Source: Volutella citrinella
Taxonomy: Eukaryota; Ascomycota; Sordariomycetes; Hypocreales; Nectriaceae
DNA length: 64,000 nucleotides
Direction: 5' to 3'
Assembly: GCA_034401135.1 (NCBI GenBank)
Contig: JAWZSP010000007.1
Coordinates: forward strand, 744,001 to 808,000
Part shown: positions 10,842 to 21,392 of the stretch, one piece after another
Position numbering within the stretch: the first letter of the stretch is position 1
Layout: every line of letters begins with the position of its first letter
Notes under the pieces: model-generated
What the model was told of the DNA's origin: nothing
What the model saw: only the letters and a program-made list of their open reading frames with translations
Database searches by the model: none
Position numbers and translations under genes: made by a program

Positions 10842-12738
10842 TTTCGGCGTGATGAACGAGGGCGCGGACTACTGTGATTTCGGGCCTGTGGTGTTTTAAT
10901 GAGAGGCAGGAGCTGAAGCTGTCGGCAAGGAGAGTTGCGCTATCCAGCTAAGTATATATCCCAAAAACGGGGAGTGGAAGGGGTGAGACCAGAGTCCACG
11001 GCTCGCACGGCAGCCACCAAGTTGAGTCCTGACTGCTCCTAGCGCACACCACCTGCGGTTCATGATTCGCGATTCATCGGCCCATGCGGGTATAATCAGA
11101 CGGCATGTTCTGTTCTGCATGGGGCTATTTTAGCTAACGTTAGTAGTCTCCGCCAATGGGCGAGACGGTCCGGTTCAACCGACAACTCAAACGTGGATCG
11201 GTTGAGCATGGTATTACATGTCAGGGGATCCAGACGTTCGTTCCACAGGGCTGTACTTCTCTCTATCAACTGACTCTGGGCAACATCCAATGATCCAGAG
11301 TTAATGGGTGCTAGCTCCGGGCTTTGTCACGAATTAATATGCATGGGCATGGGTACATGTGTTGTGCTCATAGGGTTGAGGAGGCTGAAGGATCGAGGCC
11401 CGCCTAAATACGGCATCCTTCGCTCCATGGCTGGTGATCACTTGACCTATATTGGGAGGTGGATGCACGTCATTTGGCAAGTAATCCCTCTTCTTCCACG
11501 TGAGGCAACCTGGCAACTAGAAAACTGGCTGACGACGACACAAAGCTTATCGACTGAGGCAGACAAGGCAGAGTGATGGATGTCGAAATGAAACAGGAGA
11601 TCATGGGGCAACGACAGAGGGCGGCCGCTCGCTCCACTCCAAGGGGGTCACAATTTATGGATGCCACGATGGTGTAAGTTGCGGAGGAAGTTCTTCGACA
11701 CTGAGCTTTCGGGTTCGCCTACTTCGACGTACGGTGATTGCCGGCCCTCAACAAGCGCGTAACGAGATGGCTAGAGCCAGATGGCCGACATAGGGATCGG
11801 GCAGTCGCTCGACCAGGGAGAATCCCGGTCAAGGTATATGCAAAATTCTGTGAAGGATAAAGGCGAAGATGTGAGCATCGACGAAGGCCAAAGGGGAGGG
11901 GGGCACCGATTGTCAAAGGCTGTCAGTCCCCCGCCGTGTGACAACATGAAGGAAGTCATCCATACTGACTCGCAGTACCGTCGAAACTCGACAAATTCGC
12001 TCAGCTTAGTGGCTCCATTTCGTCTCCAAAAACATTGAGGCCAGCCAGTAAGTTGCTGTTTCTGAGGCGCTTCGTGGGGGATTGGAGCCGTTAAGCTGAG
12101 CGAATGTGTCTAGATTCTGCAGTAGTAGAGCACAGCACCTTTCAAAAGGATGCTGTCTCGTGGCAGCTTCTGGTAGAAGTCTAGCGGTGCCACTTGGAAA
12201 CATCGGGTGTCCAGAGTTGGAGCCATATCTTGATCCCCATTCACTGATACGAAGAAGGCCTGACTCGCTCCAGTCGCCCGATTAGTGGGGTTCTCGGTGA
12301 GAACATCGCGAGTGGTGCAGAGGCTAATTAATTCTGAAGGCCTGTGCCCTCCAAAACGCCCAGCAAGGCAGCACTCTTCCGATTCTAGTGCGCGTGACGG
12401 AATCCACCACTGTGAAAGAAAAGACAAAGGAGACGACACCACAGCAGCCATGGGCGCTCTGCGTGGTGAGCGGGCGCAACATGCAGCATCTCTTCACCTG
12501 TCACACATTGAGTGGTTACCATAGCATTGCGTCATCAGCCTCTGCCAATCGCGACAGCTCGGTCACCACATGCAGATTGCCAAAGAGGTGGTTCAGCTGC
12601 GCCCGCCATCCGTTGCAACTTCCCCGCCGAAGATTCCATCGCTTCCATTCTCTCTACATCACCACGTAACCGGCAGCTCTCCTCCGGCAACTACTAGTAC
12701 TACTAGCAACCACCATCAGACTCGCAGAATCCTCCGCA
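10842..12738. other. 1.9 kb intergenic spacer between divergent genes
   Basis: This separates the secreted-protein gene (minus) from the DsbA-like gene (plus). The rightmost ~150 bp is CT/CA-rich leader ending in an (ACT)n-like run (12690-12720) just before the DsbA start. ORFs at 11304-11576, 11781-12038 and 12110-12451 have no recognisable homology or codon bias. Confidence 0.5.
10953..10959 (-). promoter_or_regulatory. TATA box of the secreted-protein gene
   Basis: TATATAT about 112-118 bp upstream of the minus-strand start codon at 10841, a normal position for a fungal TATA element when the 5' UTR is 50-90 nt. Confidence 0.55.
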
Positions 12739-13389
12739 ATGGCCCTCCCACCCAAGTTCGCCGGGCACAAGCTCACCTTTGCCGCGCCGCCCGTCGCGCC
12801 CTCGGCCGTCGCGCACACCACGCACACGCTAGAGCTGTACCTCGACTACGTCTGCCCCTTCTCGGCCAAGCTCTTCAAGACGCTCGACACAGCCGTCTTC
12901 CCCGCCATCCACGACAACGCCAAATGGGCCGCCGGCCTGTCCGTCATCTTCCGCCAGCAGGTCCAGCCCTGGCACCCGTCGTCGACGCTCGTCCACGAGG
13001 CCGGCCTCGCCGTCCTGCGCCTGGCGCCCGACCGCTTCTGGGACTTTAGCCGCCAGCTCTACGCCGAGCAGACGGCATTTTTCGACGTCAACGTCGTCAA
13101 CGAGACCAGGAACGCAACGTACCGCCGCCTCGCCGACGTTGCCGCAAAGGTCGGCCTCGACGGCGACGAGGTGTACCGGCTGCTCGAGATCTCGGACAAG
13201 CCGGGCCCCGACGGCGCCCTCAACTCGGGAAACCAAGTCACAAACGATCTCAAGCTCGTCACCAAGATGAACCGCTTGATTGGCATCCACGTGACGCCCA
13301 CGGCTGTGTTTGACGGTGTGGTGCAGGACGTGAGCTCGGGCTGGAACCTGGACCAGTGGAAGGAGTGGTTGGAGAAGAACGTCGTCTAG
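12739..13389 (+). CDS. DsbA-like thioredoxin-fold protein with CPFS site
   Basis: An intronless gene for 216 aa. The thioredoxin fold begins at LELYLDYVCPFSAKLF with a CxxS active-site motif (C39-P-F-S42), where classical DsbA has CxxC. The helical insertion (WHPSSTLVHEAGLAVLRL...FWDFSRQLYAEQ) and the cis-proline-type strand HVTPTAVFDG near residue 190 are both present, as in DsbA/2-hydroxychromene-isomerase-like proteins. A single cysteine suggests monothiol chemistry or glutathione-linked activity rather than dithiol oxidation; this is inference. There is no signal peptide, so a cytosolic location is likely. Very strong C-ending codon bias supports expression. Confidence 0.85.
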   Translation: MALPPKFAGHKLTFAAPPVAPSAVAHTTHTLELYLDYVCPFSAKLFKTLDTAVFPAIHDNAKWAAGLSVIFRQQVQPWHPSSTLVHEAGLAVLRLAPDRFWDFSRQLYAEQTAFFDVNVVNETRNATYRRLADVAAKVGLDGDEVYRLLEISDKPGPDGALNSGNQVTNDLKLVTKMNRLIGIHVTPTAVFDGVVQDVSSGWNLDQWKEWLEKNVV

Positions 13390-13699
13390 CCATGAAGGTC
13401 CTGACTATAAGAATTTAATGTGATGACTATGACAAAATTCATCATTACCCATTCTCCTCAAGACGTAGGCAAAGAATCGGCAACAGGTTGCTCCCTTGAT
13501 GAGGGCTGCCATAAGCTACCCCGCGATGGGGGTGTCAATTTCCCCACCCGGTGCCAATCCTGCTCCAGCCACGTGCCTAATAGCTGCCGCGTCGCCAAAC
13601 CGCGTCTGATTTGTCGCCATGGACTTTTTCTGACCTCCGTGCATGCCATCACCAGAGCCAGCCAGCATAGCATACCCAATTCCCATCCCGCCTCACACG
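13390..13699. other. Short intergenic spacer
   Basis: 310 bases between two tandem plus-strand genes. An in-frame upstream ATG at 13643 would add 19 residues to the next protein. No other element was seen. Confidence 0.55.
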
Positions 13700-14683
13700 A
13701 TGCTGCAGTTGAGGATGATTCTGCCGCGGATACAGCCGCCCCGGCTGTTCGGATGCCCTCGAGGGCCAATCTCATCGCAGCCAATGCTCAGCAGGGCGTT
13801 CCGTAGCCCGCTACAGAGAGCCATTCAGCAACGATGGGCCTCACAGGCCGTCACGCCCAAGAAGCAGCCCTCCAAGCTGGAAGACGAGCTCAAGCGCCAG
13901 GCGCGGCTGGCAGTCAAGAATGGGAAGCAGTTTGGTGATTACGGCCATTGACTCACTTGCACCCGCGATTCGCTAACCAGTTGGCCTCATTGACAGAGCT
14001 CCCTGAGCGCCTCATCATCTACCATGCCGGGACGGGCCGGACAACGTTTCTGGCCATGGTCAAGATCACCACGCTGTTCCTCGGCGCTTTCTTCTGGTTC
14101 ATTGTTACTCCAGGCTACATCAAGGCCGAGAAGCCTGAGTGGCAAATTGCCGGCGGTATGTACCAGTGGCCTCACCTCTTCCGTCTCTCACCCATGTCCC
14201 ACCTGCGATACGAGAGTCTGTAAACCTGACATTGCACCAGTCGCACTCTGTGGCATCGTCCCCATCTTCTTCGTTGCCTTCACCACTGCCCCCTTCGTCA
14301 CGCACATCCACATCCACCTTCCCGAGTATGCGCGCACCTCCCGGCCTATCCTGGAGCGCTTCATCCGCACCCTCCCGCCAACCACCCAGCTCACCTTGAC
14401 AACGATGAGCGCCATCTCCAAGCCGCGCTACAGCAACCTGCAGGCCGGCGACCTCGTCCCCGTGCGCCGCCGTTTTGGCCTCATCAACTACGTCCGTGAT
14501 ACCAAGGAGGAGAATGCCCGCCGCCGCTGGTACATGTTCCGCGCCATCGGCAACTTTTACGTGCAGGAGCAGGCCGTCGTCAAGGTTCGCTATCAGAAGA
14601 AGAAGGACATGGTCGACCGCTGGATTTGGGACGCCATCAAGGAGAAAGTGAACAAGAGGACACAACCGACCAATTCGCCCTAG
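13700..14683 (+). CDS. TMEM70/TMEM186/TMEM223-like mitochondrial membrane protein
   Basis: Three exons: 13700-13934, 13997-14155 and 14241-14683, coding for 278 aa. The N-terminus is Arg-rich and lacks acidic residues for about 45 residues (MLQLRMILPRIQPPRLFG...), a good mitochondrial presequence. The motif LIIYHAGTGR leads into a first membrane segment (TTFLAMVKITTLFLGAFFWFI); a second (VALCGIVPIFFVAFTTAPFV) follows the next exon junction. This Y-x-G...two-helix hairpin is the hallmark of the TMEM70/TMEM186/TMEM223 family, which includes assembly factors of complex I and ATP synthase in animals. The C-terminal basic domain should face the matrix. The 13934 donor GTGATT is non-consensus but is needed for phase. 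The gene converges on the ChrA gene with only 55 bp between stop codons. Confidence 0.75.
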
Positions 14684-14738
14684 GGCATTTCCTAACCTTA
14701 CTTTGTCTACTTTCCTTTGTCATGTCCAGCAGCACACC

Positions 14739-16429
14739 TTAGGCTGTCACTACACCATACCAAATCATGCCCATGGCACCGCCAATGATGATGGCCACCC
14801 AGGGCTCGACTCCAAACCACATTCCACCAAAGAAACTCATCGCCGTCGTCACCACCCACCAGGGCTCGAGCGCCAGGCTTGTCCCTTGACGATAGCCCTC
14901 ATCAATATATCCAATCTGCCACAACCGGTACACGGCTGTGTAAATCAGCCCAACCGCTCCGGCGTTGACGCCCCTGAGCGCCGCCTTGACCCATCGCTTG
15001 CCCCTGATGGCGCTCCAGAGTCCCAGCGTGCCGTGGACCGTCATCAGACCCGGGGTGAAGATGCCCACAAACGCCAGGACGGCGCCGGCAGCAGAGGGGT
15101 AGCCTCCGTTGATGGCCGTCAGGCTTCCCAGATAAACGGCAAAGTTGAAGTTTGGTCCGGGAAACGCCTGGATGAGAGCGAGCCCGATGAGGAAGTCTCG
15201 TGGGCTGACCCATCCCTCGGCCACGACGTACTCTCGCAACAGGGGGATGACGACGGGGCCTCCTCCAAAGATGATGGTGCCGGCGAGATACATGTTCGAG
15301 AACAGCCTGTAGAGGAGCGGCATGTCTGGCAACGTGCCTCGCAGGACCATGATGACAATGAACGAAATGACGAAGAAGCCGATGATTCCCAGGCCAACTT
15401 TCCAGGACATGTCAATCTGGCGCTCCTGGGGGATGACGCGAGGCTCCTCGTCCTCGTGCGCAGAGGTAGCCGAGGACTCTTGTGCCGCCCGAGCGTCCCG
15501 GGCTGAGCTGTTGCTCTTGCGCGAGACGGGGCGCCCTGGTACAGTCGAAGAAGAACCAGCCGCGTTGTCGGCCTGGTCTTGCTCAGACTGAACCTGCATC
15601 TCGACCGCATTCTCCTCCTGTGGCTCCCTGCGCCTCTTCACGAGACCTAGAATCTTCTTCACCGGCCCGTGTAGCCATCGAAAGTCGTGCACAACCGTGG
15701 CGACGCTCGCAATCACCATGAGCAAGGGGAAATACCAGAGCGCATTATACATCAGACCCGCGCAAGCGCTCAAAAAGACGACGACGCGCGTCATGGAGTC
15801 CGTGATGGCCTTTTGGGACAGCTGCACGGCGGCCAGGATGATGATGCCCACGGCTGCGCTGTTCATGCCGGACAGCAGGGCGTACACCTGACGGGGCAGG
15901 TTCTCGCCAATGTTGGATACACCAAGTGAGAGGCCGTACATGCCGAGAGCACCGGGAAGACTAGAAGATTTCCGTGTCAGTGAACATTTGTAACGTTTAG
16001 AGCCCGGCAGATGTATCTTACCTCCAAATAAAGAAACTTATGATGGCTGGAAGGAATCCATTGTGCAAAAGGTTGATACAATAATGCATCTTGGTGCTTC
16101 CCGGCCCAGACATCGCCTGACAAACACTGAAGAGCTCCTGATACTGAACTTGATGTGTGAGCGCGCCGCCTCACAGAGTTACTAAGTTGCTTGCACTTAC
16201 CAACTGCTCATCAAGCCATCGAAGCCGCACCGCGAACTTATCATAGAACTACGTCAATCGCTTGGATCAGCACCGCGCTCCTATGTTCCAGCTCCCCGGA
16301 AGCCTCGAAACGTACAATCTTGAAATGCACCGGCGGGCCCCCAAAGGACGTGAAGCCCATATGCCAGTTGTACCGAACCGTCCTGGTCAGGTTCTCCACG
16401 GGTGGCGCACATGTCCGGGTCGTCGCCAT
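14739..16429 (-). CDS. ChrA/CHR-family chromate-type ion transporter, two-domain
   Basis: Four minus-strand exons, 16429-16316, 16236-16201, 16143-16022 and 15960-14739, coding for 497 aa. Both CHR halves are present. The N-half has TSFGGPPVHFK, RWLDEQL and the conserved QAMSGPGSTKM; the C-half has the parallel GTIIFGGGPVVIPLL, then IGLALIQAFPGPNFNFAVYLG. The halves are joined by an approximately 80-residue hydrophilic Ser/Glu-rich linker (residues about 198-276). CHR proteins export chromate using the membrane potential in bacteria, whereas Neurospora CHR-1 has been reported to promote uptake, so direction here is open. Exon 2 is only 36 nt. The exon 3 acceptor could be at 16144 (adds YQ, preferred) or at 16138. 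An upstream ATG at 16513 is in frame but is less likely the start. Confidence 0.88.
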
Positions 16430-17552
16430 GTTTCGTTGTGCACAATGGCAGGTCGGGGGGAGCGTAGGACGATATCTGTCAGGGTTCGGTGGGAATGAGA
16501 GGGAAGAGTGCAATCATTCATTCTTCATTTCCATGTGGAGGCAGAAGAAGAGCTCAATTCATATGCGTTCAGCTAATGAAGAACTCGCTCGGCATGGCGC
16601 GAAGCTGGGCATGTCGCCATAGCACGTGGGCAGTGTGAAAGTAGATGAGAAGCGCAGTGGCTTGGCGGCGGCCTTGGCGCAATGTCAGGGGCTCTGTCAC
16701 TCCCGAAGGCCCTGACGAAGCGGGGGTCATCTCCGTGTTAGCACTGTCTTGTCCGTACCTCGTACTTATATTCGACTGTCGACGCCGAAAGATGAAATAA
16801 CACATCAAGGCTAGATACGCGTCTTTTCAATCTAGATGTCTTCGCCTCGTTCATGTGTCGAAATGAGAAATAACGGAGCCTTCTCATCGTTCACATGAAT
16901 ACTAGTCACCCGCTTCCTCGCGTCGCAGCCTTGATAACCCAGCACATGCGCCGGGATGGACATCTCTTGTCATTATCAACATGGATCAGGTAGATTAGAT
17001 TTTCAAGGCTCAGCATCAGCACCTCGCCTTTTGATGTAAACGGCTGGGGTATATATAACCTTGGCGATCCACGCACTCGTCCCCAATCCTCTTCTTCCAA
17101 ATGATGAAATCATCCCAAGACACTTGTCCATCCCGGCTCGAACATTAAACTTCATCGTGCCCAGCTATTACACCAAAACATGAAACGCCCACATCATAGC
17201 TCGTGACAAAAACCCGTTTTCCCACCTCCCCGCTCTAGATTGCCGCAGCACTTCGATTCGGGTGGCAACCGGCTGCCACCGTTTTGCAGACTACCACTAC
17301 CTCTTCCAAGGTTGTCGCCTGGTATCAACATGCATCATGCAAACCGCCAACCTATCATAGTGCCAGACGCCAAATCCATAGGAAAAAACAAAAGGCCCCA
17401 CCAAATCGGAACGACGAAAGGAAACGATTCAAGAAAAAAGGAGAATGGCGAGGTCACGGTCAAGGCAGCATCCCCTACTCAGGAGATTGCTTCCTCGCCC
17501 GTCCGGCGTGTCATGATTCTCTCCCCTTCGCACCTACGTGTGCTGCCGGCGC
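16430..17552. other. 1.1 kb spacer, ChrA promoter and transcription-factor 3' flank
   Basis: The left part is the ChrA promoter. The right part holds a plus-strand TATA/CT-tract/ATG arrangement at 17049-17150 (listed separately). No conserved protein gene was seen. Confidence 0.5.
17049..17056 (+). promoter_or_regulatory. Possible plus-strand TATA box
   Basis: GTATATATAAC surrounds this position. It is followed by a CT-rich stretch at 17085-17098 and a tandem ATGATG at 17101 that opens a 15-codon ORF. It points toward the 3' end of the transcription-factor gene, so any transcript would be antisense to it. Confidence 0.3.
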
Positions 17553-20500
17553 TCAGTGGCGCTTCATGACTTGCCCACCCTCATAGTCCCAAGCCCGCTT
17601 GAGACCTCCCTCGTAGACGCTCGCCACGGACTCCTGCCACATTGCCGGTGTGACAAAGTTGGGCACAGGCGCTGCCGAGTATTGGGACGGCGAGATTTGC
17701 TGCGAGCCAGCAGGCATCGATGCATGCACCGCTTGGATATCCTGCAGCGTAGAGACCTCGGGGGCACCTGATGACGACGGAATGTTTAGAGGGGTGGCCT
17801 GGGGGGGAGAAGAGGTGTGCTGAGAGTGAGCAGGCGTACCAAAGGTCGTGTTCCATTGACTGCAGCATTGGGTCAGCATCCACGTTCAGCGGGCCTCGGG
17901 GGCCAGGCTTGGTAAGACGCGTTTGCGCAAGACTTACTCGAAAATCCGGGATGGGTTCCAGCCAGCTTGGTCCGAAAGGGGCATGTTCGGGGGCATGCCT
18001 GGGGGCTGGCTTCCTTGCGACATCATGGCAAGCGACTGTATGGCAGGAGAAGAGTCACTCTTGTTGTCCACAGGACCAGCAGAGATGGGAGGTGTAATGG
18101 GGTGGCTGGTGTAACTGACTTGTTGAGCGCTCTGAGTGTCCAAATGCTGATCCATGGATCCTGTCCTTTGAGGGCCGGGTCGGTACGTCTGCCCGACATG
18201 GGGCGGGCTCGCGCTGTTGGATGGGTGTGGGCTTCCGTAGGGGAACGTTGGCTTGAGCACGAAGGCCTTTCTCGTGTCGGCGGAGAAGGCTTCCCGCAGA
18301 GCGTTGATCTGTTTCTCCAGTTCCGGCATCGTCCAGACCTCCATTACCTTTTCCAGAATCCGCATATGTCGAGTGAAGAATTCGCGGGCATCCGTGTTCA
18401 GCTCTGGGTCCGGTGAGATGATAGCAACCTGCGAATAACCGATCAGTTGAGCTTCCGACACACCAGTTGCGATTATTTTGCATACCAAATGGATAACGAT
18501 GCAAGAAAGCCCTGCATAGATTGAAAAGCTGAATCCTCGCTGCATGCACTGCATGCCGGTAGTACCAAAGTTGTTCAGAATAGCCTCCTGGAGGCGGCAA
18601 AGAGCCTTGGCAGAGTTATAGCAGATCAGCATGTGTCGCTTCCACTGCCCGTCGGGAGAGTTGGGATCAAGGAAAGACAGCTGTGGCCGGTGGAATAGAA
18701 TGAGCGTCAGGTAGTAGTACGAATGCAAGTTGCCAAGGAAATGCGAAGGTATCCATGGTGCTGAGCCATCGGGCGGGAACGATATTGCCAGGTCTGAAGG
18801 TAGATCAGTCAACCAAGAGTCGAGCGACTGTGTTAGCTGCTGGAACTCCGAGTCGAGTGCCCAGTCCTTGCGCTTCCTGAGTCGTTTATATAGGCGGCTC
18901 ATCTTGCTAATGTTGCGCACATTGCGAGCGAAATACGTGTAATGTCGAGAGATGTGGTATTCCGAGTCATTGCCACCACTAATCCCCCTTGACACGCTAA
19001 AATCAACGGTGTCTGGGTCAATAGAGAGGTCATGTCGGCCTAAATCACCAAATTCATCAGCCAGGTTTTCATCAGTGCCAAATCCGTTCAGATATACCTT
19101 GTGGTGCCCCGACCATCACTTCACAAGTGAAGATGAGCTGCCACAGTCGAGTTCGAATCAAACACTCGGTCCCAGGCGTGTCACATGCTCGGCCCTCTTG
19201 GTGGATTTCGTAATGCTCGTCAAGGCCCAAGTCTTTGGCCATCTCCACGCATTGGACGATAGTCATCCAAGAACGGTAGTAATAGCCCCTCTTTGGTGCA
19301 GCCTCGCGTGCTTTCAGAATGATCAGCATGGCCTGCAGTGTGCTCAGTCTAGGAACATCCATGAAGGAATCAGCATGTCCTATGAGGCGTTAGTCATCAT
19401 CCTGGGCGGCTAAGAATAAAAAACGTACGGGAAGCGAGGGCGAGCCACTGCTGTCCTTCGGTAGGGTCATCAGCAAGACGGCCGCCGATGGCAAAGATGG
19501 CTTCCAGAATCAATGGTGAGATGGCATCTCGATTAGTGCTCCACTGCTGGTAGAAAGTAGGCTTGCAAATGACTGGGACATATTGGTGAACGTGTGTAAA
19601 GTAGAGGTCGAAATAATGGAGCGCGGTCTCGTCATCTGGCATCAGCTCGGGTGGAATTCGGATCTTCAAGCCAGGAGCTGGCATTGATTGAGGGAAGGCC
19701 GACTTGTAATCATCTTCATCCTCGATTGCCGGTTCCTCTTCTCTCCGAAACGACGCCTTGTTCCTCAAATACGGTGCTGTAAAATAAGTCAGTCCTTTAC
19801 GTCAGGCCGGTAAGGAGTAAAAGGGCCGTGGCGCTCGCTTTTACCCCCTTGGCGGAGGACTCACCCGTTCCAGCCTCATTAACCTTCAGTGTCCCTAGGA
19901 GATCCGCAAGGTCCTGATTCTGGTAATCAACTGGGGAGTATGTCTCAGATGAAGAACTCGGTCGCGGGCCCTGATGTTGTTGCATGGGAGGCGTGGGAAA
20001 GACACTCTGCGGAGCATATGACTGATCGATCATAGACGGAGGAGGTATGGCCCCGTAAGGCACACTTCCGTGCTGCTGAGTGGTATCGTAAGGAACGGAA
20101 TGGTAGCCAGCCGCGGTGGTATCGGCGTAGTGAGGCTGGGCGCCGCCATACATTGGTGGTCCGGTCGGTTTGGGAGCTCCATGAAGGACTGGCTGCTGCA
20201 TCGACATTTGCTGAAAAGGGTCGGATGGGCCACTAATTGGAGATGTATCATATGGAGTCGAATCCGGAGCCCCGTCGTATCCATTTGGTCGAACACAATG
20301 CAGCTTCAGCCGAATACAAGCTGAGCAAGGCCATGTATTGGTGGTAGCAGCATCGCACTTAATCTTCCTCCTGCGACACCCTTCGCAGGCCCTCATTACT
20401 GCTGTCGTGTTATTCTTGTGCTCTACTAACTGTCATTCCCTCTGGACGAAATATCGTACCTTTCAACCGCTTGTGGCGGTTGTGTTCGTCAACGAAGACA

Positions 20501-20666
20501 TAATCTGATCACTGGTCAGTAACCTAGGTGTGGTGGCGGGGTACAGACGGTCAGTGGTCGCACTTTTCTGAGTCTCGCGTTGAGCATATGGCTGAGGCGC
20601 AAAGGAGAAGGAATTCATTTGTGAATTTTGAGGCAGAATACGGCGAGCATTGGTATCGTCGGACAT
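17553..20666 (-). CDS. Zn2Cys6 transcription factor with fungal_trans domain
   Basis: Six minus-strand exons, 20666-20468, 20398-19865, 19776-19429, 19379-19098, 19039-17938 and 17859-17553, giving 923 aa, or 904 aa if a 57-nt in-frame intron at 18429-18485 is spliced. The binuclear zinc cluster is at residues 71-101 (C-x2-C-x6-C-x9-C-x2-C-x6-C: ACEGCRRRKIKC ... WPCSACIRLKLHC), followed by a Pro/Gln/Tyr-rich linker. The fungal-specific regulatory domain begins near ALHYFDLYFTHVHQYVPVI and includes LSTLQAMLIILKA, RTRLWQLIF and FHRPQLSFLD. The C-terminus is Ser/Pro/Gln-rich and probably activating. It acts in the nucleus; target genes cannot be read from sequence. Exon 1 (from MSDDTNARR) rests on phase and an unusual GTTGAA donor at 20467; translation could instead begin at M68, just before the zinc cluster. 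Next to it lies an 8 kb gene-free upstream region. Confidence 0.85.
18429..18485 (-). other. Probable in-frame 57-nt intron within the transcription factor
   Basis: On the minus strand GTATGC (18485) ... CTCAAC ... TCGCAG (18429) is 57 nt long, a multiple of three, with no stop codon. Removal joins CIVIHL to VAIISPDPEL, which reads as a smoother conserved core than the retained version. Confidence 0.6.
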
Positions 20667-21344
20667 GGTGGCTATCAGGAAGGTGTCGAGGTAAGAACCT
20701 CCCACGAGTGTCAGGCGGTGCAGCGAGCTGCGGTACACATCAAGTCGGTGCGCGCCGGTGCCCAGAAATGACAGCGAACCAAGAGATTGCCCTGCGGGAG
20801 CTCCGATGGAGGGCGGGCGCCGTGTGACGAGGAGGATCTGCGCGCGCAAGCAGCAGGATCGGGTGCGTTATTCGTCAGGTAAACACGAGTCGTGAGCCGC
20901 TTGGAGGAGAATACAATCCGGAGTTCGAGGTCGTCGCAAGCACAAGCGGCCATGGGGCAGCACTCCAGTCTAACAGGCGATGCGCGTGTGCGTGTGAGCG
21001 GCGGGCTAGCTTTCTTATTATGAACAAGCAAGCAGCAAGGGTCAGGGGAGGGGCACCAGAGGGCAGCTCAATGGCGGAATGTCGTAATGGGCACAGAGCT
21101 TGGGTCGCGATTCTGGTCGGGTTCGCTATGCGGCGGCCACAGAAGGCCCGGGCAGGCGTCCTCAGAGCCAGCGCCACTTCTGAGGTACTGGGAAGCGCAC
21201 TGGGCCCTGAACCTTGGGCGTGAACCTTGACCTTGCGGCGAGACCTGGTCCGGGGGGGTTTCGTCAGTTCCAGCCTGGGGCGCGCCTGGGGCTCGTCTGC
21301 TGGTGCGTCTTGCCCGCCCACTATACTTCGCGCGGGCCAGTAGT

Positions 21345-21392
21345 CCAGTACCACGACTGGTACCACAACCAGTACCACAGCCAGTACCACGA
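21345..21392. repeat. 12-bp tandem repeat, 4 copies
   Basis: Four successive 12-mers: CCAGTACCACGA, CTGGTACCACAA, CCAGTACCACAG and CCAGTACCACGA. The core is AGTACCAC. It lies about 680 bp upstream of the transcription-factor start. Confidence 0.85.

Noticed and set aside
12110..12451. 113-codon minus ORF
   Set aside because: No family, and it overlaps the promoter side of the DsbA-like gene.
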